DNA of 64,000 bases from Blastomonas sp. SL216 (GCA_026625625.1 CP113055.1:932501-996500); one strand, 5' to 3'. Shown: positions 26,346 to 37,031, numbered from the stretch's first letter. Translations and numbers: made by a program. Notes: a model not told the origin generated them from the sequence alone.

Positions 26346-27352
26346 CAGGCAGCGGCGCGGCGCAGCCACGGGCGATAGAATTCGCCCAGCATGCTCAGGA
26401 CCACATCCGGATTGTCGATCTGGTTCATCTTGTTGCGCAGCTCTGCAGAGCCGGGCAGTCCCTTGGTGTACCAGCCCAGATGCTTGCGCGCCATCTTGAC
26501 GCCGGTTTCAGCGCCGTAATGGTCCAGCATCGCCTGATAATGCTCGACGATGACGCCATATTGTTCGTCGAGGTCAGGATCGGGCAGCGTCTCGCCAGTG
26601 CGCAGTGCATGCATCACCTGGCCCAGCAGCCAAGGCTTGCCATAGGCCCCGCGCCCGATCATCACGCCGTCGGCCCCGCTCAGCTCCAGCGCCTTGCGGG
26701 CATCGTCGATGCTGCAGATATCGCCATTGACGATCACCGGCAGCTTCACCGCCTGCTTGACGCTGGCGACGAACGCCCAGTCGGCGCTGCCCTTGTACAT
26801 CTGGTTGCGGGTGCGGCCGTGCACCGTGATCATCTTCGCGCCCAGATCCTCGGCGATCCGCGCAAGCTCGGGCGCGTTCAGGCTGTCATGGCACCAGCCC
26901 ATGCGCATCTTGACCGTGACCGGTACCTTGACCGCGTTGACCGTCGCTTCGATCAGCTTTGCCGCCAGCGGCAGGTCGCGCATCAGCGCGGAGCCGGCGT
27001 CGCCATTGACCACCTTCTTGACCGGGCAGCCCATGTTGATGTCGATGATGGCCGCGCCGCGATCCTCGTTGAGCTTGGCCGCTTCCGCCATCTCCTTGGG
27101 CCCGCACCCGGCGAGCTGCATCGATACGGGTTCCTCGACCGGATGCCAGGCGGCTTTCTGCAGCGACTGGCGCGTCTCGCGGATCATCGCCTGGCTGGCG
27201 ATCATTTCGGTGACGTTGAGCCCCGATCCATAGCGGCGCACAAGCGTGCGGAACGGCATGTCGGTCACGCCGGTCATCGGCGCGAGCAGCACCGGTTCGT
27301 CGATCTGGAGCGGGCCGATCCGGATCGGCTTGAGCGCGGGAACATGGGTCAT
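26345..27352 (-). CDS. dusB: tRNA-dihydrouridine synthase (NifR3/DusB)
   Basis: The product is 335 aa. FMN-binding TIM barrel with [32 protein letters not shown] (catalytic Cys) and [15 protein letters not shown] plus [10 protein letters not shown]. It reduces uridines in the tRNA D-loop. Its position heading ntrB-ntrC is the classical nifR3-ntrBC operon of alphaproteobacteria. ATG 27352 ([13 protein letters not shown]) is chosen; a longer open frame upstream is spurious because it crosses the ispDF gene on the other strand. Confidence 0.96.
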   Translation of the reverse strand: MTHVPALKPIRIGPLQIDEPVLLAPMTGVTDMPFRTLVRRYGSGLNVTEMIASQAMIRETRQSLQKAAWHPVEEPVSMQLAGCGPKEMAEAAKLNEDRGAAIIDINMGCPVKKVVNGDAGSALMRDLPLAAKLIEATVNAVKVPVTVKMRMGWCHDSLNAPELARIAEDLGAKMITVHGRTRNQMYKGSADWAFVASVKQAVKLPVIVNGDICSIDDARKALELSGADGVMIGRGAYGKPWLLGQVMHALRTGETLPDPDLDEQYGVIVEHYQAMLDHYGAETGVKMARKHLGWYTKGLPGSAELRNKMNQIDNPDVVLSMLGEFYRPWLRRAAA

Positions 27353-27363
27353 GGGGATATGAT

Positions 27364-27378
27364 GCCTAATATTTAGGC
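27364..27378. promoter_or_regulatory. AT-rich dyad between dusB-ntrBC and ispDF
   Basis: GCCTAA-TAT-TTAGGC is a perfect 6-bp inverted repeat 11 bp upstream of dusB in the 87-bp divergent gap. It could be an operator for the ntr operon. No partner copy was found in the window. Confidence 0.35.
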
Positions 27379-27439
27379 AGCGCACATAATCGCAAAGCCG
27401 CTGGCGAGCAAGCGGCACTTGGTCTATGCGCCCTGCCCG

Positions 27440-28654
27440 ATGAACGACACACTGTCCCGTCCTGGCGAGCCCGCCCCCCGCCGCACCGCGCTGATCGTCG
27501 CGGCAGGCAAGGGGCTGCGCGCCGGCGGCGATCTTCCCAAGCAATATGCGCTGCATCAGGGCAAACCGCTGCTGCGCCACAGTGTCGAAGCGTTTCAAGC
27601 ATGGCAGCAGGATTGCGCCGTCGTCGTCGTGATTGGCGAAGGGCAGCAGGCTCTGGCCGAGCAGGCGCTGGCGGGACTTGCGGGCATCACCTTTGTCACC
27701 GGAGGCGAAGAGCGCAGCGACTCCGTGAGGCTCGGGCTGCTCGCCATCGCAGCGCTGGGCGGAACCGAGCGGGTGTTCATCCATGATGCCGCCCGCCCGC
27801 ATCTGTCGTCCGCCGTTCTGAAACGGCTCGACAAAGCGCTGGCCGTCCACCCCGGCGCGGTGCCTGTCCTCCCGGTGGTCGACAGCCTGGCGCGCGGCCA
27901 GGCGGAGCTGATGGGTGCGAGCGTCGACCGTGCGGCGCTTTGGCGTATCCAGACCCCGCAGGCTTTCCGGTTCGATGCCATCCTCGCCGCGCATCTTGCC
28001 TGGCTACAGGGTGCCACTGCTACCGACGACAGTCAGATCGCGCGCGCCGCCGGGCTGGACGTGGCGCTGGTAGAGGGCGATGAAGCGCTCAAGAAGATCA
28101 CTTTTGCCGAGGATTTCGCGATGGAGGCACCCCGCCCCGTGATGATGACCCGTACTGGCCTTGGCTATGACGTCCATCGCCTCGCCACCGGCGAGGAGCT
28201 CTGGCTGGGCGGCATCCGGATCGCGCACGACAAGGGCCTGGTCGGGCATAGCGATGCCGATGTCGCGCTCCACGCGATCACCGATGCGTTGCTAGGTGCG
28301 ATGGCGCTGGGCGATATCGGCGAACATTTTCCGCCCAGCGACCCGCAATGGCGCGGCGCGGACTCGGCGCGCTTTCTTGAGCATGCCGGCTCGCTGGTGC
28401 GCGCCAAAGGCGGCGTGATCGCCAATATCGACCTTACCATCATCTGCGAGGCCCCCAAGATCGGCCCGCACAAGGCCGCGATCCAGCAACGGATCGCCCA
28501 AATCCTCGGCCTTCATGCCGATCAGGTGGGGGTCAAGGCCACCACGACCGAAAGGCTCGGCTTTACCGGGCGCGGCGAGGGCATTGCGGCCCAGGCCGTT
28601 GCCAGCGTCATGGCCCCCCTTCCCTCACCACCAGCACAGGATGAAAGCGCATGA
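27440..28654 (+). CDS. ispDF: Bifunctional IspD-IspF enzyme of the MEP isoprenoid pathway
   Basis: The product is 404 aa. The N-terminal IspD half (to about 230) has [20 protein letters not shown] and [11 protein letters not shown] plus HDAARPHLS. The C-terminal IspF half starts near [12 protein letters not shown] with zinc ligands DVH and [19 protein letters not shown], and ends [16 protein letters not shown]. It makes CDP-ME and then MEcPP. The fusion is normal in many alphaproteobacteria. ATG 27440 ([10 protein letters not shown]) is preferred over 27419. The stop overlaps the next gene's start by ATGA. Confidence 0.96.
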   Translation: MNDTLSRPGEPAPRRTALIVAAGKGLRAGGDLPKQYALHQGKPLLRHSVEAFQAWQQDCAVVVVIGEGQQALAEQALAGLAGITFVTGGEERSDSVRLGLLAIAALGGTERVFIHDAARPHLSSAVLKRLDKALAVHPGAVPVLPVVDSLARGQAELMGASVDRAALWRIQTPQAFRFDAILAAHLAWLQGATATDDSQIARAAGLDVALVEGDEALKKITFAEDFAMEAPRPVMMTRTGLGYDVHRLATGEELWLGGIRIAHDKGLVGHSDADVALHAITDALLGAMALGDIGEHFPPSDPQWRGADSARFLEHAGSLVRAKGGVIANIDLTIICEAPKIGPHKAAIQQRIAQILGLHADQVGVKATTTERLGFTGRGEGIAAQAVASVMAPLPSPPAQDESA

Positions 28655-29202
28655 TCCGTTCCCTTCCCGGCCTTCGCATCCTCGCCGCACTCGCCGCCAT
28701 CGGCACGCTGACCAGCCAGGCCGCTTATGCGGCCCAGGCCGGCAAGTGCCTGACCCCGGCTGAGGCGGAATCGGTTGCGGTCAGCGCGCTCCCCAATGCG
28801 CTTGCCAGTGCGCAAAAGGCGTGCACCCCGCATCTTCCGGCGCGGTCGGCACTGCGCAACGCCTCGACGCGCATCACGCAGGTGTATCAGCCAGCCGCCG
28901 ACAAGGCCTGGCCGAGCGCCGGTCGTGCCTTCCTGTCGGCGTTCGAACTGCCCTTGCCCGAAGGGACCAGCCCGGATGTCGTGCGACCGCTCTTGCTCGC
29001 GACGATCAGCGCGCTGGTGGAGCAGGAGATCAAGCCCGAGGATTGCGGTACGGTCGACGAGTTCTACGCCGCATTGGAACCGTTGCCGCCCGCGAATGTA
29101 GGCAAGCTGCTGGTCGCGTTTCTGAAACTGGGCGATGACGGCAAGAAGCCGGGTCAGGCCAAGAGCAACCCGTTCACCCTCTGCGAGGATCCCAAACGAT
29201 GA
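28651..29202 (+). CDS. Secreted hypothetical protein
   Basis: The product is 183 aa. A clear signal peptide ends at about residue 28 (SQAAYAAQA). The mature part has four Cys (in GKCLTP, KACTP, EDCGT and LCEDP), suggesting disulfides in the periplasm. I recognise no family. It overlaps the ispDF stop (ATGA, 28651) and the pncC start (29199-29202), so it is translated as part of an ispDF-orf-pncC operon. Confidence 0.85.
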   Translation: MIRSLPGLRILAALAAIGTLTSQAAYAAQAGKCLTPAEAESVAVSALPNALASAQKACTPHLPARSALRNASTRITQVYQPAADKAWPSAGRAFLSAFELPLPEGTSPDVVRPLLLATISALVEQEIKPEDCGTVDEFYAALEPLPPANVGKLLVAFLKLGDDGKKPGQAKSNPFTLCEDPKR

Positions 29203-29702
29203 ACAGCCTGTTGCCGCAATCGCTGACGGAGTTGGCCGCGAGGGTCGTCGCGGAAAATGCTGCTGCCGGACGCAAGGTCGCCCTGGCAGAAAGCTGTACC
29301 GGCGGGTTGGTCTGCGCGGCCATTACCGACATTCCGGGTAGCTCCGAAGTGCTCGAGCGCGGCTTTGTGACCTATTCGAACGAGGCCAAGATCGAATCGC
29401 TGGGGGTCAGTGCGGAGCTGATCGACACGTTCGGCGCGGTTTCGGTCGCCGTGGCCTGGGGCATGGCGCGCGGCGCGCTCAAGCATTCGGATGCGGATGT
29501 TGCAGTCGCGATTACCGGCATTGCCGGGCCCGGCGGCGGTACGGAAAGCAAGCCGGTCGGCACCGTCGTCTTTGCCTGCGCGCTGCGCGGTCAGAACGAG
29601 AATGACATCAGCGCCGAGCAGAAGAATTTCGATCCCTCGCTCAGCCGTGCCGAGATCCGTCAGGAAGCGGCGCTCGCGGCGCTGGAACTGTTGCTGCCGT
29701 AA
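29199..29702 (+). CDS. pncC: CinA-type nicotinamide-nucleotide amidase
   Basis: The product is 167 aa, the standalone C-terminal CinA domain. Motifs AESCTGGLVCAAITDIPGSS, GFVTYSNEAKI and ITGIAGPGGGTESKPVGTV are diagnostic. It deamidates NMN to NaMN in pyridine-nucleotide recycling. It is coupled to the preceding secreted protein and its 3' end overlaps the convergent ratA by 43 bp (29660-29702). Confidence 0.93.
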   Translation: MNSLLPQSLTELAARVVAENAAAGRKVALAESCTGGLVCAAITDIPGSSEVLERGFVTYSNEAKIESLGVSAELIDTFGAVSVAVAWGMARGALKHSDADVAVAITGIAGPGGGTESKPVGTVVFACALRGQNENDISAEQKNFDPSLSRAEIRQEAALAALELLLP

Positions 29703-30124
29703 AGCTCTGCCGCGCGCGTTTCGAACGCGCTGACCATCTTGCGGAAGGCGCGGTCGAAATACTGGCCGGCGAGCGATTCAAACAGCCGGTTCTTGAAATT
29801 GAACGATACGTAGAAATCGACCGTGCAGCCGCCCTGCCCATCGCTGGCAAACTGCCAGACATTTTCCAGGTTCTTGAGCGGCCCGTCGAGATATTCGACC
29901 TCGATCTTCTCGCCCGGCACCTTGCGCACCAGCGAGGTGAATTTCTCGCGCAACTGCTTGAAGCCCACCACCATATCGGCAACCATCTCGGTCGGGCTGT
30001 CCGACTTCACCCGGGTGGCAATCACCCAGGGCAGGAAATCGGCATAGTTTGCCACATCAGCGACCAGATCGTACATCTGATCGGGCCTGAAGGGCAGATG
30101 CCGGGTTTCGCGGTGCGAGGGCAT
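29660..30124 (-). CDS. RatA/COQ10-like START-domain protein
   Basis: The product is 154 aa. RHLPFRPDQMYDLVADVANY and NFLPWV-like sequence (ADFLPWV) plus PLKNLENVWQF and SFNFKNRLFESLAG match the polyketide-cyclase/COQ10 (RatA, YfjG) family. Members bind ubiquinone or ribosomes; here a quinone-chaperone role is plausible. The last residues (SNSSSAASAAS) form a low-complexity tail antisense to the end of pncC. It starts 6 bp after lipA on the same strand. Confidence 0.92.
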   Translation of the reverse strand: MPSHRETRHLPFRPDQMYDLVADVANYADFLPWVIATRVKSDSPTEMVADMVVGFKQLREKFTSLVRKVPGEKIEVEYLDGPLKNLENVWQFASDGQGGCTVDFYVSFNFKNRLFESLAGQYFDRAFRKMVSAFETRAAELYGSNSSSAASAAS

Positions 30125-30130
30125 CGTGCC

Positions 30131-31072
30131 TCAGCGTGCCGCCTGCTTGGCGAGCTTTGCCTCGCGCGCGGCGCGCATCTGGGCGAAATCTTCACCGGCA
30201 TGATAGCTGGAGCGCGTCAGCGGGCTGGATGCGACCTGCAAAAAGCCCTTGGCGCGCGCGATGGCAGCATAGGCATCGAACGCCTTGGGGGTCACGAAAT
30301 CGATCACCTTGGCATGGCGCGGGGTCGGCTGCAGATACTGGCCCATGGTGAGGAAATCGACATCGGCCGAGCGCATGTCGTCCATCACCTGGTGCACTTC
30401 CAGCCGCTCTTCGCCCAGGCCCAGCATGATGCCCGATTTGGTGAAGATCGACGGGTCGAGCCGCTTGACCATCTCCAGCAGCCGCAGCGAGGCATAATAG
30501 CGCGCGCCGGGCCGAATGGTCGGGTAGAGCCGGGGCACGGTTTCCAGATTGTGGTTGTACACATCGGGCCGCGCCGCGACGATCGCCTCGACCGCTGCTT
30601 CGTGCTTGTTGCGGAAATCGGGGGTCAGGATCTCGATCGTGGTGCTGGGCGTGGTGCGGCGGAGAGCCTCGATCACCTTGACGAACTGGCTCGCGCCGCC
30701 ATCGGCCAGGTCATCGCGGTCGACCGACGTGATGACGATGTGCTCGAGCCCCATCGAGGCTGCGGCATCGGCGACATGCTGGGGTTCGTTCACATCGACC
30801 TTGCGCGGCATGCCGGTCTTGACGTTGCAGAACGCGCAAGCGCGAGTGCAGACATCGCCCAGGATCATCACCGTGGCATGCTTCTTGGTCCAGCACTCGC
30901 CGATATTCGGGCAAGCCGCCTCTTCGCACACCGTATTGAGATTGAGGTCCCGCATCAGCTTGCGAGTCTCGTTAAAGCCCTTGCTGGTCGGCGCTTTGAC
31001 GCGAATCCAGTCGGGCTTGCGGACACGGGCCGGACGACCTTCTGGCGTCTCGATGGGAGTGATCTCGTTCAT
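30131..31072 (-). CDS. lipA: Lipoyl synthase
   Basis: The product is 313 aa from ATG 31072. The auxiliary cluster [12 protein letters not shown] (Cx4Cx5C) and radical SAM cluster CTRACAFC (Cx3Cx2C) are both present, followed by [14 protein letters not shown]. It inserts sulfur into octanoyl groups of lipoyl-dependent enzymes. The longer upstream frame to 31387 is antisense to the next gene and is not used. Confidence 0.97.
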   Translation of the reverse strand: MNEITPIETPEGRPARVRKPDWIRVKAPTSKGFNETRKLMRDLNLNTVCEEAACPNIGECWTKKHATVMILGDVCTRACAFCNVKTGMPRKVDVNEPQHVADAAASMGLEHIVITSVDRDDLADGGASQFVKVIEALRRTTPSTTIEILTPDFRNKHEAAVEAIVAARPDVYNHNLETVPRLYPTIRPGARYYASLRLLEMVKRLDPSIFTKSGIMLGLGEERLEVHQVMDDMRSADVDFLTMGQYLQPTPRHAKVIDFVTPKAFDAYAAIARAKGFLQVASSPLTRSSYHAGEDFAQMRAAREAKLAKQAAR

Positions 31073-31166
31073 GCAGCGCGCTTTAGCGCAGGGGGAAGCG
31101 CACTTCCACTGGTAAAAAATTGGCCAGGGACTAGATCGGCTTTCCTGAATTGGATGAGGCCGGGCG

Positions 31167-31787
31167 ATGAATGCGAACGACGATGTGATCGACGATCTGG
31201 ATGCGGTGCGCGCTGACATATTCCGCAGGCTGGGCCGTGCCGCCAAGGATCGGCGCAGCGCGATGCACACGCCGGTTGTCGGCACCGTTCGGGCCGATGG
31301 CACGCCCAGCCAGCGCGTCATGGTGCTGCGCGCCTTCGATCCGGCTACCGCGACGCTGCGCTTCCACACCGATGCCCGCGCCGCCAAGGTCGATGAGCTG
31401 CGCGATGGTGCCCCTATCTCGGTGCTGGCCTATGATCCGGGCGCCAAGCGCCAGTTCCGCCTGTCCGGCACGGGCTTCATCGACGCAGCGGGAGAGACTG
31501 CCGACCGCGCCTGGTCCGCCTCCACGCTGTTCGCGCGCCGCTGTTATCTGGCCGATCCTGCGCCGGGTACGGTTTCGGAACACCCCATGTCAGGGCTTGC
31601 GGCCGATATCGAAGGCCGCAAGCCTGACGACGAAGCCGAGGTCGCACCGGGACGCGCCAATTTTGCCGTGCTGCTGGCAACGATCGACAGCATTGAATTC
31701 CTGCACCTCGCCCATACCGGCCACCGCCGCGCGATCTTCCGGTTGAGTGCGGACGGCACATGGCAGGGCGAATGGCTGGTGCCCTGA
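31167..31787 (+). CDS. Pyridoxamine 5'-phosphate oxidase-like FMN-binding protein
   Basis: The product is 206 aa. The split-barrel pattern shows in [35 protein letters not shown] and [10 protein letters not shown], followed by HPMSGL. This is the PNPOx-like/Alr4036-type flavin-binding group. Not a confident PdxH because the C-terminal substrate signature is diverged. It is divergent from lipA. Confidence 0.82.
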   Translation: MNANDDVIDDLDAVRADIFRRLGRAAKDRRSAMHTPVVGTVRADGTPSQRVMVLRAFDPATATLRFHTDARAAKVDELRDGAPISVLAYDPGAKRQFRLSGTGFIDAAGETADRAWSASTLFARRCYLADPAPGTVSEHPMSGLAADIEGRKPDDEAEVAPGRANFAVLLATIDSIEFLHLAHTGHRRAIFRLSADGTWQGEWLVP

Positions 31788-31845
31788 AGGCACCTGATCG
31801 AGAGCGGCAGATCGACAGAGGCTTGGCAGCATTCGCGGCCGCCAC

Positions 31846-33759
31846 TCAAGGCGCGCGTTCAGCGCCTTCGCGTGTCAGGACTTCATCCAGGCGCCTCGCC
31901 AGCCAGGGCTCGAACCGTGCTATGCCGGCGACCGATAAATGGCTCTGGTCGATGATATAGGGCTCACCCCTGGCACTGAAGAGCGCGCACTGCTTCTTGC
32001 GTTCCAGGCAAAATGCATCAAACCCCTCGATCGTCGGAATTCTGAGCTTCTGCGCGGTGGATTCCAGAACGGCATTCGCCATCACCGTTCTGCCGTGCTT
32101 GTTCAGATATACGAATTCGGCAAAACCAGATTCTGAAAACGATTGGTCATCGCCGTTCAACGACAGGATCAGCGAGTCTGCCGGGGCAAAGGCATGAGTC
32201 TTGTAGACGATGACACGCTTTTGGCGAAACTCGGGGCGGCCGAGCAGCGTATCGAGGAACTCCGCGTTGGACAGCCAGGCCTGAGCCAGCACGATCACCT
32301 CTGCTCGCGCGAACAGATCCGACTGGAGTGTTTCGGGCACGGCCAGCGCGCACAATCTCCCATCATGGTTGAGTTCGTTGCCGCGTGTCGCGAGATGCCT
32401 GGCGCAATTGTCGTCCAACGGCATCTGCCGAACATCGGCCAGTGCCGCAATTCGGGACGAGCGGCGAGCAACCACATAAAGGTCTGCAGACAATGAGTCG
32501 CCAAGGAACAGCATGCGCAACTTGCCATCCTGCGGCCAGTCGTCACGCGCAAAAGCCAGCTCGCGCTTCCACACGCCGTCTCGCGCCGTTCTTTGAACTT
32601 CAAGCTTTTCTACAAGGTCTCGGGTTGCCGGAGGCATCAGGGCCATCTTGATGGCATTCAGTCCATTGGTGAAATGCATGGCCAGGCCAAACGTGCCCAG
32701 CACAAAAAATGGCAGGGCCATCAACAGGATTAGGCGAGGCTTTCTGATCTTGCCTGCTGTTCTGAAAGGCTGCTCAACGAACCCGTGGGAAAAATAGGCG
32801 ATGATGAAGGTGGCGAAAACGATGAGCAGCTTCGTCGTGACTGCCATATCGACGCTGGCGTTGGAAACCCGGAACAATGCCAGGAGCGGTTGATGCCACA
32901 AATAGGCCGAATAGCTGATCAGGCCGATCAGCACGAGCGGCCTAGCGCTCATCAGCCGGGCAGCCCAGGTTTCCTTGCCGGCAAACAGGATCAACAGTGA
33001 TGTCCCGACAACGGGCACGAGAGCGTAGAGACTGGGGAATGGCGTTGTCGGCTCATAGGCCAGAACGGCAATGACAATGGCCCCGAGGCCGACCATGGAA
33101 AGCGCCTCGCTGTTTTGAACGCCCCGCTTCTGAACGATCAGCGCGGCGATGGATCCGGCGAGCAGCTCCCATGCCCGCGTTGGTGCGAGATAGAAATTGG
33201 CCGCAGCATCGTGTCTCCAGCCCCATTCGCTCAGACACAGGCTCGCAATTGCGAGCACAATGATCGGTGCAAGAATTCGGTCCCTGCCAAAACGCCAGAT
33301 CAAAGCAAGGAGCAGCGGAAACAACAGGTAGAATTGTTCCTCGACGCCGATGCTCCACAGATGCACAAGCGGCAGGAATTCGGCCGATTGCGACCAATAG
33401 TCGGTTTTCAGATAAAAATAGACATTGGGGACCAGCCCGACCGACGCGACCACGCTCTGGCCGAAATCCTTGAGCTGCGAAGGCAGCATGATGATCGTGG
33501 CGAACACGCTGGTGCACAGGATCATGAAATAGAGCGCAGGTAGAATGCGCCGTGCGCGGCGCTCATAGAAATTCAAGAGGCTGAATTTCCGATGTTTCAG
33601 GTCGTCGACCAGGATCGACGTGATGAGGTATCCACTGATGACGAAGAAGATATCGACGCCGACAAAGCCGCCCTTGAACAGATCAAAACCGGCATGATAC
33701 AATATGACCGGAACGACGGCCAGCGCCCGCAGTCCATCTATTTCCTTCCGGTGCTCCAT
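31846..33759 (-). CDS. OafA-type membrane acyltransferase with C-terminal SGNH domain
   Basis: The product is 637 aa. The acyltransferase-3 domain opens EIDGLRALAVVPVILYHAG and carries about ten membrane segments (to about residue 365). The C-terminal SGNH hydrolase-like domain has LFLGDSLSADL (GDS, nucleophile) and DQSHLSVAG (DxxH). Such fusions O-acetylate surface polysaccharide or peptidoglycan. Two sampled 60-base rows inside the gene (32581 and 33241) hold 32 G+C each (53%), lower than rows sampled in core genes (57-72%), suggesting transfer. No polysaccharide cluster surrounds it. Confidence 0.93.
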   Translation of the reverse strand: MEHRKEIDGLRALAVVPVILYHAGFDLFKGGFVGVDIFFVISGYLITSILVDDLKHRKFSLLNFYERRARRILPALYFMILCTSVFATIIMLPSQLKDFGQSVVASVGLVPNVYFYLKTDYWSQSAEFLPLVHLWSIGVEEQFYLLFPLLLALIWRFGRDRILAPIIVLAIASLCLSEWGWRHDAAANFYLAPTRAWELLAGSIAALIVQKRGVQNSEALSMVGLGAIVIAVLAYEPTTPFPSLYALVPVVGTSLLILFAGKETWAARLMSARPLVLIGLISYSAYLWHQPLLALFRVSNASVDMAVTTKLLIVFATFIIAYFSHGFVEQPFRTAGKIRKPRLILLMALPFFVLGTFGLAMHFTNGLNAIKMALMPPATRDLVEKLEVQRTARDGVWKRELAFARDDWPQDGKLRMLFLGDSLSADLYVVARRSSRIAALADVRQMPLDDNCARHLATRGNELNHDGRLCALAVPETLQSDLFARAEVIVLAQAWLSNAEFLDTLLGRPEFRQKRVIVYKTHAFAPADSLILSLNGDDQSFSESGFAEFVYLNKHGRTVMANAVLESTAQKLRIPTIEGFDAFCLERKKQCALFSARGEPYIIDQSHLSVAGIARFEPWLARRLDEVLTREGAERAP

Positions 33760-33869
33760 CGGGCGCGGCCTGCCTCAGCTTGTGTCACTTACCTCGTAAC
33801 CGGAAGGACGGGCCGGAACCGCCTGGGATCTGTACGATATCGGCCACAGTCATTGCAGCAGGCCGAAGA

Positions 33870-35435
33870 TCACTCCCACTCGATCGTGCCGGGGGGCTTG
33901 GACGTATAGTCGTACACGACGCGGTTGATGCCCTTGACCTCGTTGATGATGCGCGTCGCGGTACGCTGGAGGAAGCTGGCGTCGAACGGATAGATATCCG
34001 CGGTCATGCCGTCGGTGCTGGTCACGGCGCGCAGCGCGCAGACGCTGTCATAGGTGCGACCATCGCCCATCACGCCCACCGTTTTCACGGGAAGCAGCAC
34101 GGCAAAGGCCTGCCAGATCGCATCGTACAGCCCGGCATTGCGGATCTCGTCGAGATAGACGGCATCGGCCTTGCGCAGGATGTCGCAGCGCTCGCGGGTC
34201 ACCTCGCCGGGGATGCGGATGGCAAGACCGGGGCCGGGGAACGGGTGACGGCCGACGAACACATCGGGCAGGCCAAGCTCGCGGCCCAGCGCGCGGACTT
34301 CGTCCTTGAACAGTTCGCGCAAGGGTTCGACGAGCTTCATGTTCATCCGCTCAGGCAGGCCGCCGACATTGTGGTGGCTCTTGATCGTCACCGACGGTCC
34401 GCCGGTGAACGATACGCTTTCGATGACATCCGGATAGAGCGTGCCCTGCGCCAGGAACTCCGCGCCGCCGATCTTGCGCGCTTCGCTCTCGAACACGTCG
34501 ATGAACGTCTTGCCGATGAACTTGCGCTTCTGTTCGGGGTCGGTGACCCCCGCCAGACCGCCCAGAAACAGTGCCTCGGCCTGCACATGCACCAGCGGGA
34601 TGTTGTAATGGCCCTTGAACAGGCTGACGACCTGATCGGCCTCGCCCATGCGCATCAGGCCGTGATCGACGAACACGCAGGTGAGCTGGTCACCGATCGC
34701 CTCGTGGATCAGCACCGCGGCAACCGCGCTGTCGACACCGCCTGAAAGGCCGCAGATGACCCTTGAGGAGCCCACCTGCGCACGGATTTCGGCGATCTTG
34801 GCGGCCTTGAACTCGGCCATCGACCAATCGCCGCGACAGCCGCAGACATGGCGAACGAAATTGGCGATCAGCTTGCCGCCATCGGGCGTGTGCACCACTT
34901 CGGGATGGAACTGCATCGCATAGAAACAGCGCTCGTCATCGGCGATCACCGCATAGGGCGCGCCGGGCGATGAGGCGACCGACCGGAAGCCCGGAGCGAG
35001 CGCGGTGACCTTGTCGCCATGGCTCATCCACACCTGATGCGCCTCGCCTTCCTTCCACAGCCCGTCGAACAGGCGGCAGCGGTCGGTAATCTCGATGAAC
35101 GCGCGGCCAAACTCGCCGCCCTTCTCGCCGCCGCCCTCGACCATTCCGCCCAGCTGCTGCGTCATCGTCTGTTGGCCATAGCAGATACCCAGGATCGGCA
35201 GGCCCGAGTTGAGAATGGCGTCAGGCGCGCGCGGGCTGCCATCTTCGGTCACCGAGGCGGGGCCGCCCGACAGGATGATACCTTTGGGCTTCATCCGGTG
35301 GAACGCGGCTTCGGCGCTGCTGAACGGGGCGATTTCGCTATACACCCCCGCTTCGCGCACCCGGCGGGCGATAAGCTGCGTTACCTGGCTGCCGAAATCG
35401 ACAATCAGCACGGATTCGTCATGGGCAATGGTCAT
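33870..35435 (-). CDS. guaA: GMP synthase (glutamine-hydrolysing)
   Basis: The product is 521 aa. The N-terminal class I amidotransferase has GICYGQQTM with the nucleophile Cys and FHPEV for the His-x-Glu pair. The ATP-pyrophosphatase part has [14 protein letters not shown] and the C-terminal dimerisation domain ends [12 protein letters not shown], the canonical GuaA tail. It aminates XMP to GMP. It runs leftward between an acyl-CoA synthetase and the acyltransferase. Confidence 0.98.
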   Translation of the reverse strand: MTIAHDESVLIVDFGSQVTQLIARRVREAGVYSEIAPFSSAEAAFHRMKPKGIILSGGPASVTEDGSPRAPDAILNSGLPILGICYGQQTMTQQLGGMVEGGGEKGGEFGRAFIEITDRCRLFDGLWKEGEAHQVWMSHGDKVTALAPGFRSVASSPGAPYAVIADDERCFYAMQFHPEVVHTPDGGKLIANFVRHVCGCRGDWSMAEFKAAKIAEIRAQVGSSRVICGLSGGVDSAVAAVLIHEAIGDQLTCVFVDHGLMRMGEADQVVSLFKGHYNIPLVHVQAEALFLGGLAGVTDPEQKRKFIGKTFIDVFESEARKIGGAEFLAQGTLYPDVIESVSFTGGPSVTIKSHHNVGGLPERMNMKLVEPLRELFKDEVRALGRELGLPDVFVGRHPFPGPGLAIRIPGEVTRERCDILRKADAVYLDEIRNAGLYDAIWQAFAVLLPVKTVGVMGDGRTYDSVCALRAVTSTDGMTADIYPFDASFLQRTATRIINEVKGINRVVYDYTSKPPGTIEWE

Positions 35436-35468
35436 GGTTGAGCCGATAGTTGCCCTGTCCTGCCAAGT

Positions 35469-37031
35469 CTAGCCTGCAGTCTCCGCCAGCATCGCGCGCA
35501 GATCGGTTTTCAGGATCTTGCCGATATGGCTGCGCGGAAGTTCGTCGATCGGGTAGAGCGCGGACAGGCGCTGGGTCTTGCCGAGTTCCGCGTTGACCGT
35601 ACCCAGCAGCGCATCGAGATCGAGCGCCGTTCCGGATGCGGCAACGATGAAGCCGACGGGGGTTTCGCCCCAGCGCTCGGACGGCATGCCGACCACCGCC
35701 GCATCGGCGACGCCGGGTTGCTGCATCAGCACCTCTTCCAGGTCCTTGGGGTAGATGTTGAACCCGCCGGAGATGATCATGTCCTTGGCGCGGCCGACAA
35801 TCTGGACGAAGCCGTCTTCATCCATGATGCCGATATCGCCCATCTTGAACCACAGCTGGCCATCGGCATCGCGCCATTCCATCTCGCGGGTCTTTTCGGG
35901 CTGGTTCTTGTAGCCGCTCATCATGGTCGGCGAACGCCCGACCATCTCGCCCTTGGAGCCGGGTGGCAGCTCGTTGCCCTCCTCGTCGATCACCTTGAGC
36001 TCGTGGCCCTTGACCGGCTGGCCGACGGTATGGAGCTTGTCCGGAAAGTTATGCGCCTGCAGCATGCAGACGACGCCGCCTTCGGTCATGCCATAGATTT
36101 CGACCAGGCCGCCGGGGAAGCGGCGCAGCGCCTCGGCTTTCAGCTCCGCACTGAACGGTGCGCTGGTGCAGAACTTGATCTGCATCGACGAAAGATCATG
36201 CGCGTCGAACGACGGGTCGGAAAGCAGCCGCTGATATTGGACAGGCACCAGCATGGTGTGCGTGGCGCGCATCGCTTCAGCCGCCTTCAGCCACTGTCCG
36301 ACATCGAACTTGCCCATCAGCCGGGCGAGGCCGCCATGCACCATGGTGGGAAGAAAGACCGCGAGCGTCGTGTTCGAATAGAGCGGGGTCGACAGGATCG
36401 ACCGGGCATTCTCGCTGTAGATCGCCTGAAAGCCCGCGACCGACTGGCGCCAGCGCATGGCATGCGAATGGACGATGCCCTTGGGCGTGCCGGTGGTGCC
36501 GCTGGAATAGATGATGTTGAACGGATCGCCGGGCTGGGGCGGTGCGACATCGGGCACGCTGCCCTCTGCCGCCATCCAGCCATCGATCGCGGGCTCCTTC
36601 CCTTGCGCGCCATCCAGCATGATGTGCCGCGCGCTGCCGAGATCGATGCCGCTGGCGACAAGTTCGGCGCGCTTTTCGCGGTCGATGAACAGGTGGATCG
36701 CGCCTGAATCGGCAAGCATGTTGGCGAGCTGGCGCGGCGTTGCGCTGGTGGTCAGCGGCGCGGCGCAGCCCCCTGCCCTGATCGCGCCGAGATAGACCAG
36801 CGCATAGGCCACCGATGTTGTGCCGAGGATCGCGACAGCCTGGCCGCGTTGCAGGCCATCGGCCAGCAGCTGCGCGGCGATGCGATCAACCCTGGATGAA
36901 AGCTCGCCCCAGTTGATCTGCTGAAGACCGTCATCGAGCGCCGGCGCGTCCAGGCGCGCGCTACCCCATGCGGCCACAATACCGGGCCAGTTGCCGAATT
37001 CCTGTTCCAGCTCCGCGCGTATGTCGATCAA
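35469..37031 (-). CDS. Acyl-CoA synthetase (AMP-forming)
   Basis: The product is 520 aa. AMP-binding motif IYSSGTTGTPKGIVHSH, then EIYGMTEGGVV, and C-terminal KDMIISGGFNIYPKDLEEVL and the lysine motif in PRSHIGKILK. It activates a fatty or aromatic carboxylic acid to its CoA thioester. It sits outside the acyl-CoA dehydrogenase cluster, but its upstream region carries a 13-bp site (37109-37121) similar to the one in that cluster. Confidence 0.94.
   Translation of the reverse strand: MIDIRAELEQEFGNWPGIVAAWGSARLDAPALDDGLQQINWGELSSRVDRIAAQLLADGLQRGQAVAILGTTSVAYALVYLGAIRAGGCAAPLTTSATPRQLANMLADSGAIHLFIDREKRAELVASGIDLGSARHIMLDGAQGKEPAIDGWMAAEGSVPDVAPPQPGDPFNIIYSSGTTGTPKGIVHSHAMRWRQSVAGFQAIYSENARSILSTPLYSNTTLAVFLPTMVHGGLARLMGKFDVGQWLKAAEAMRATHTMLVPVQYQRLLSDPSFDAHDLSSMQIKFCTSAPFSAELKAEALRRFPGGLVEIYGMTEGGVVCMLQAHNFPDKLHTVGQPVKGHELKVIDEEGNELPPGSKGEMVGRSPTMMSGYKNQPEKTREMEWRDADGQLWFKMGDIGIMDEDGFVQIVGRAKDMIISGGFNIYPKDLEEVLMQQPGVADAAVVGMPSERWGETPVGFIVAASGTALDLDALLGTVNAELGKTQRLSALYPIDELPRSHIGKILKTDLRAMLAETAG

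Noticed and set aside
27440-28654. IspDF fusion as an assembly artefact
   Set aside because: The fused enzyme is normal in many alphaproteobacteria and the linker is in frame without disruption.
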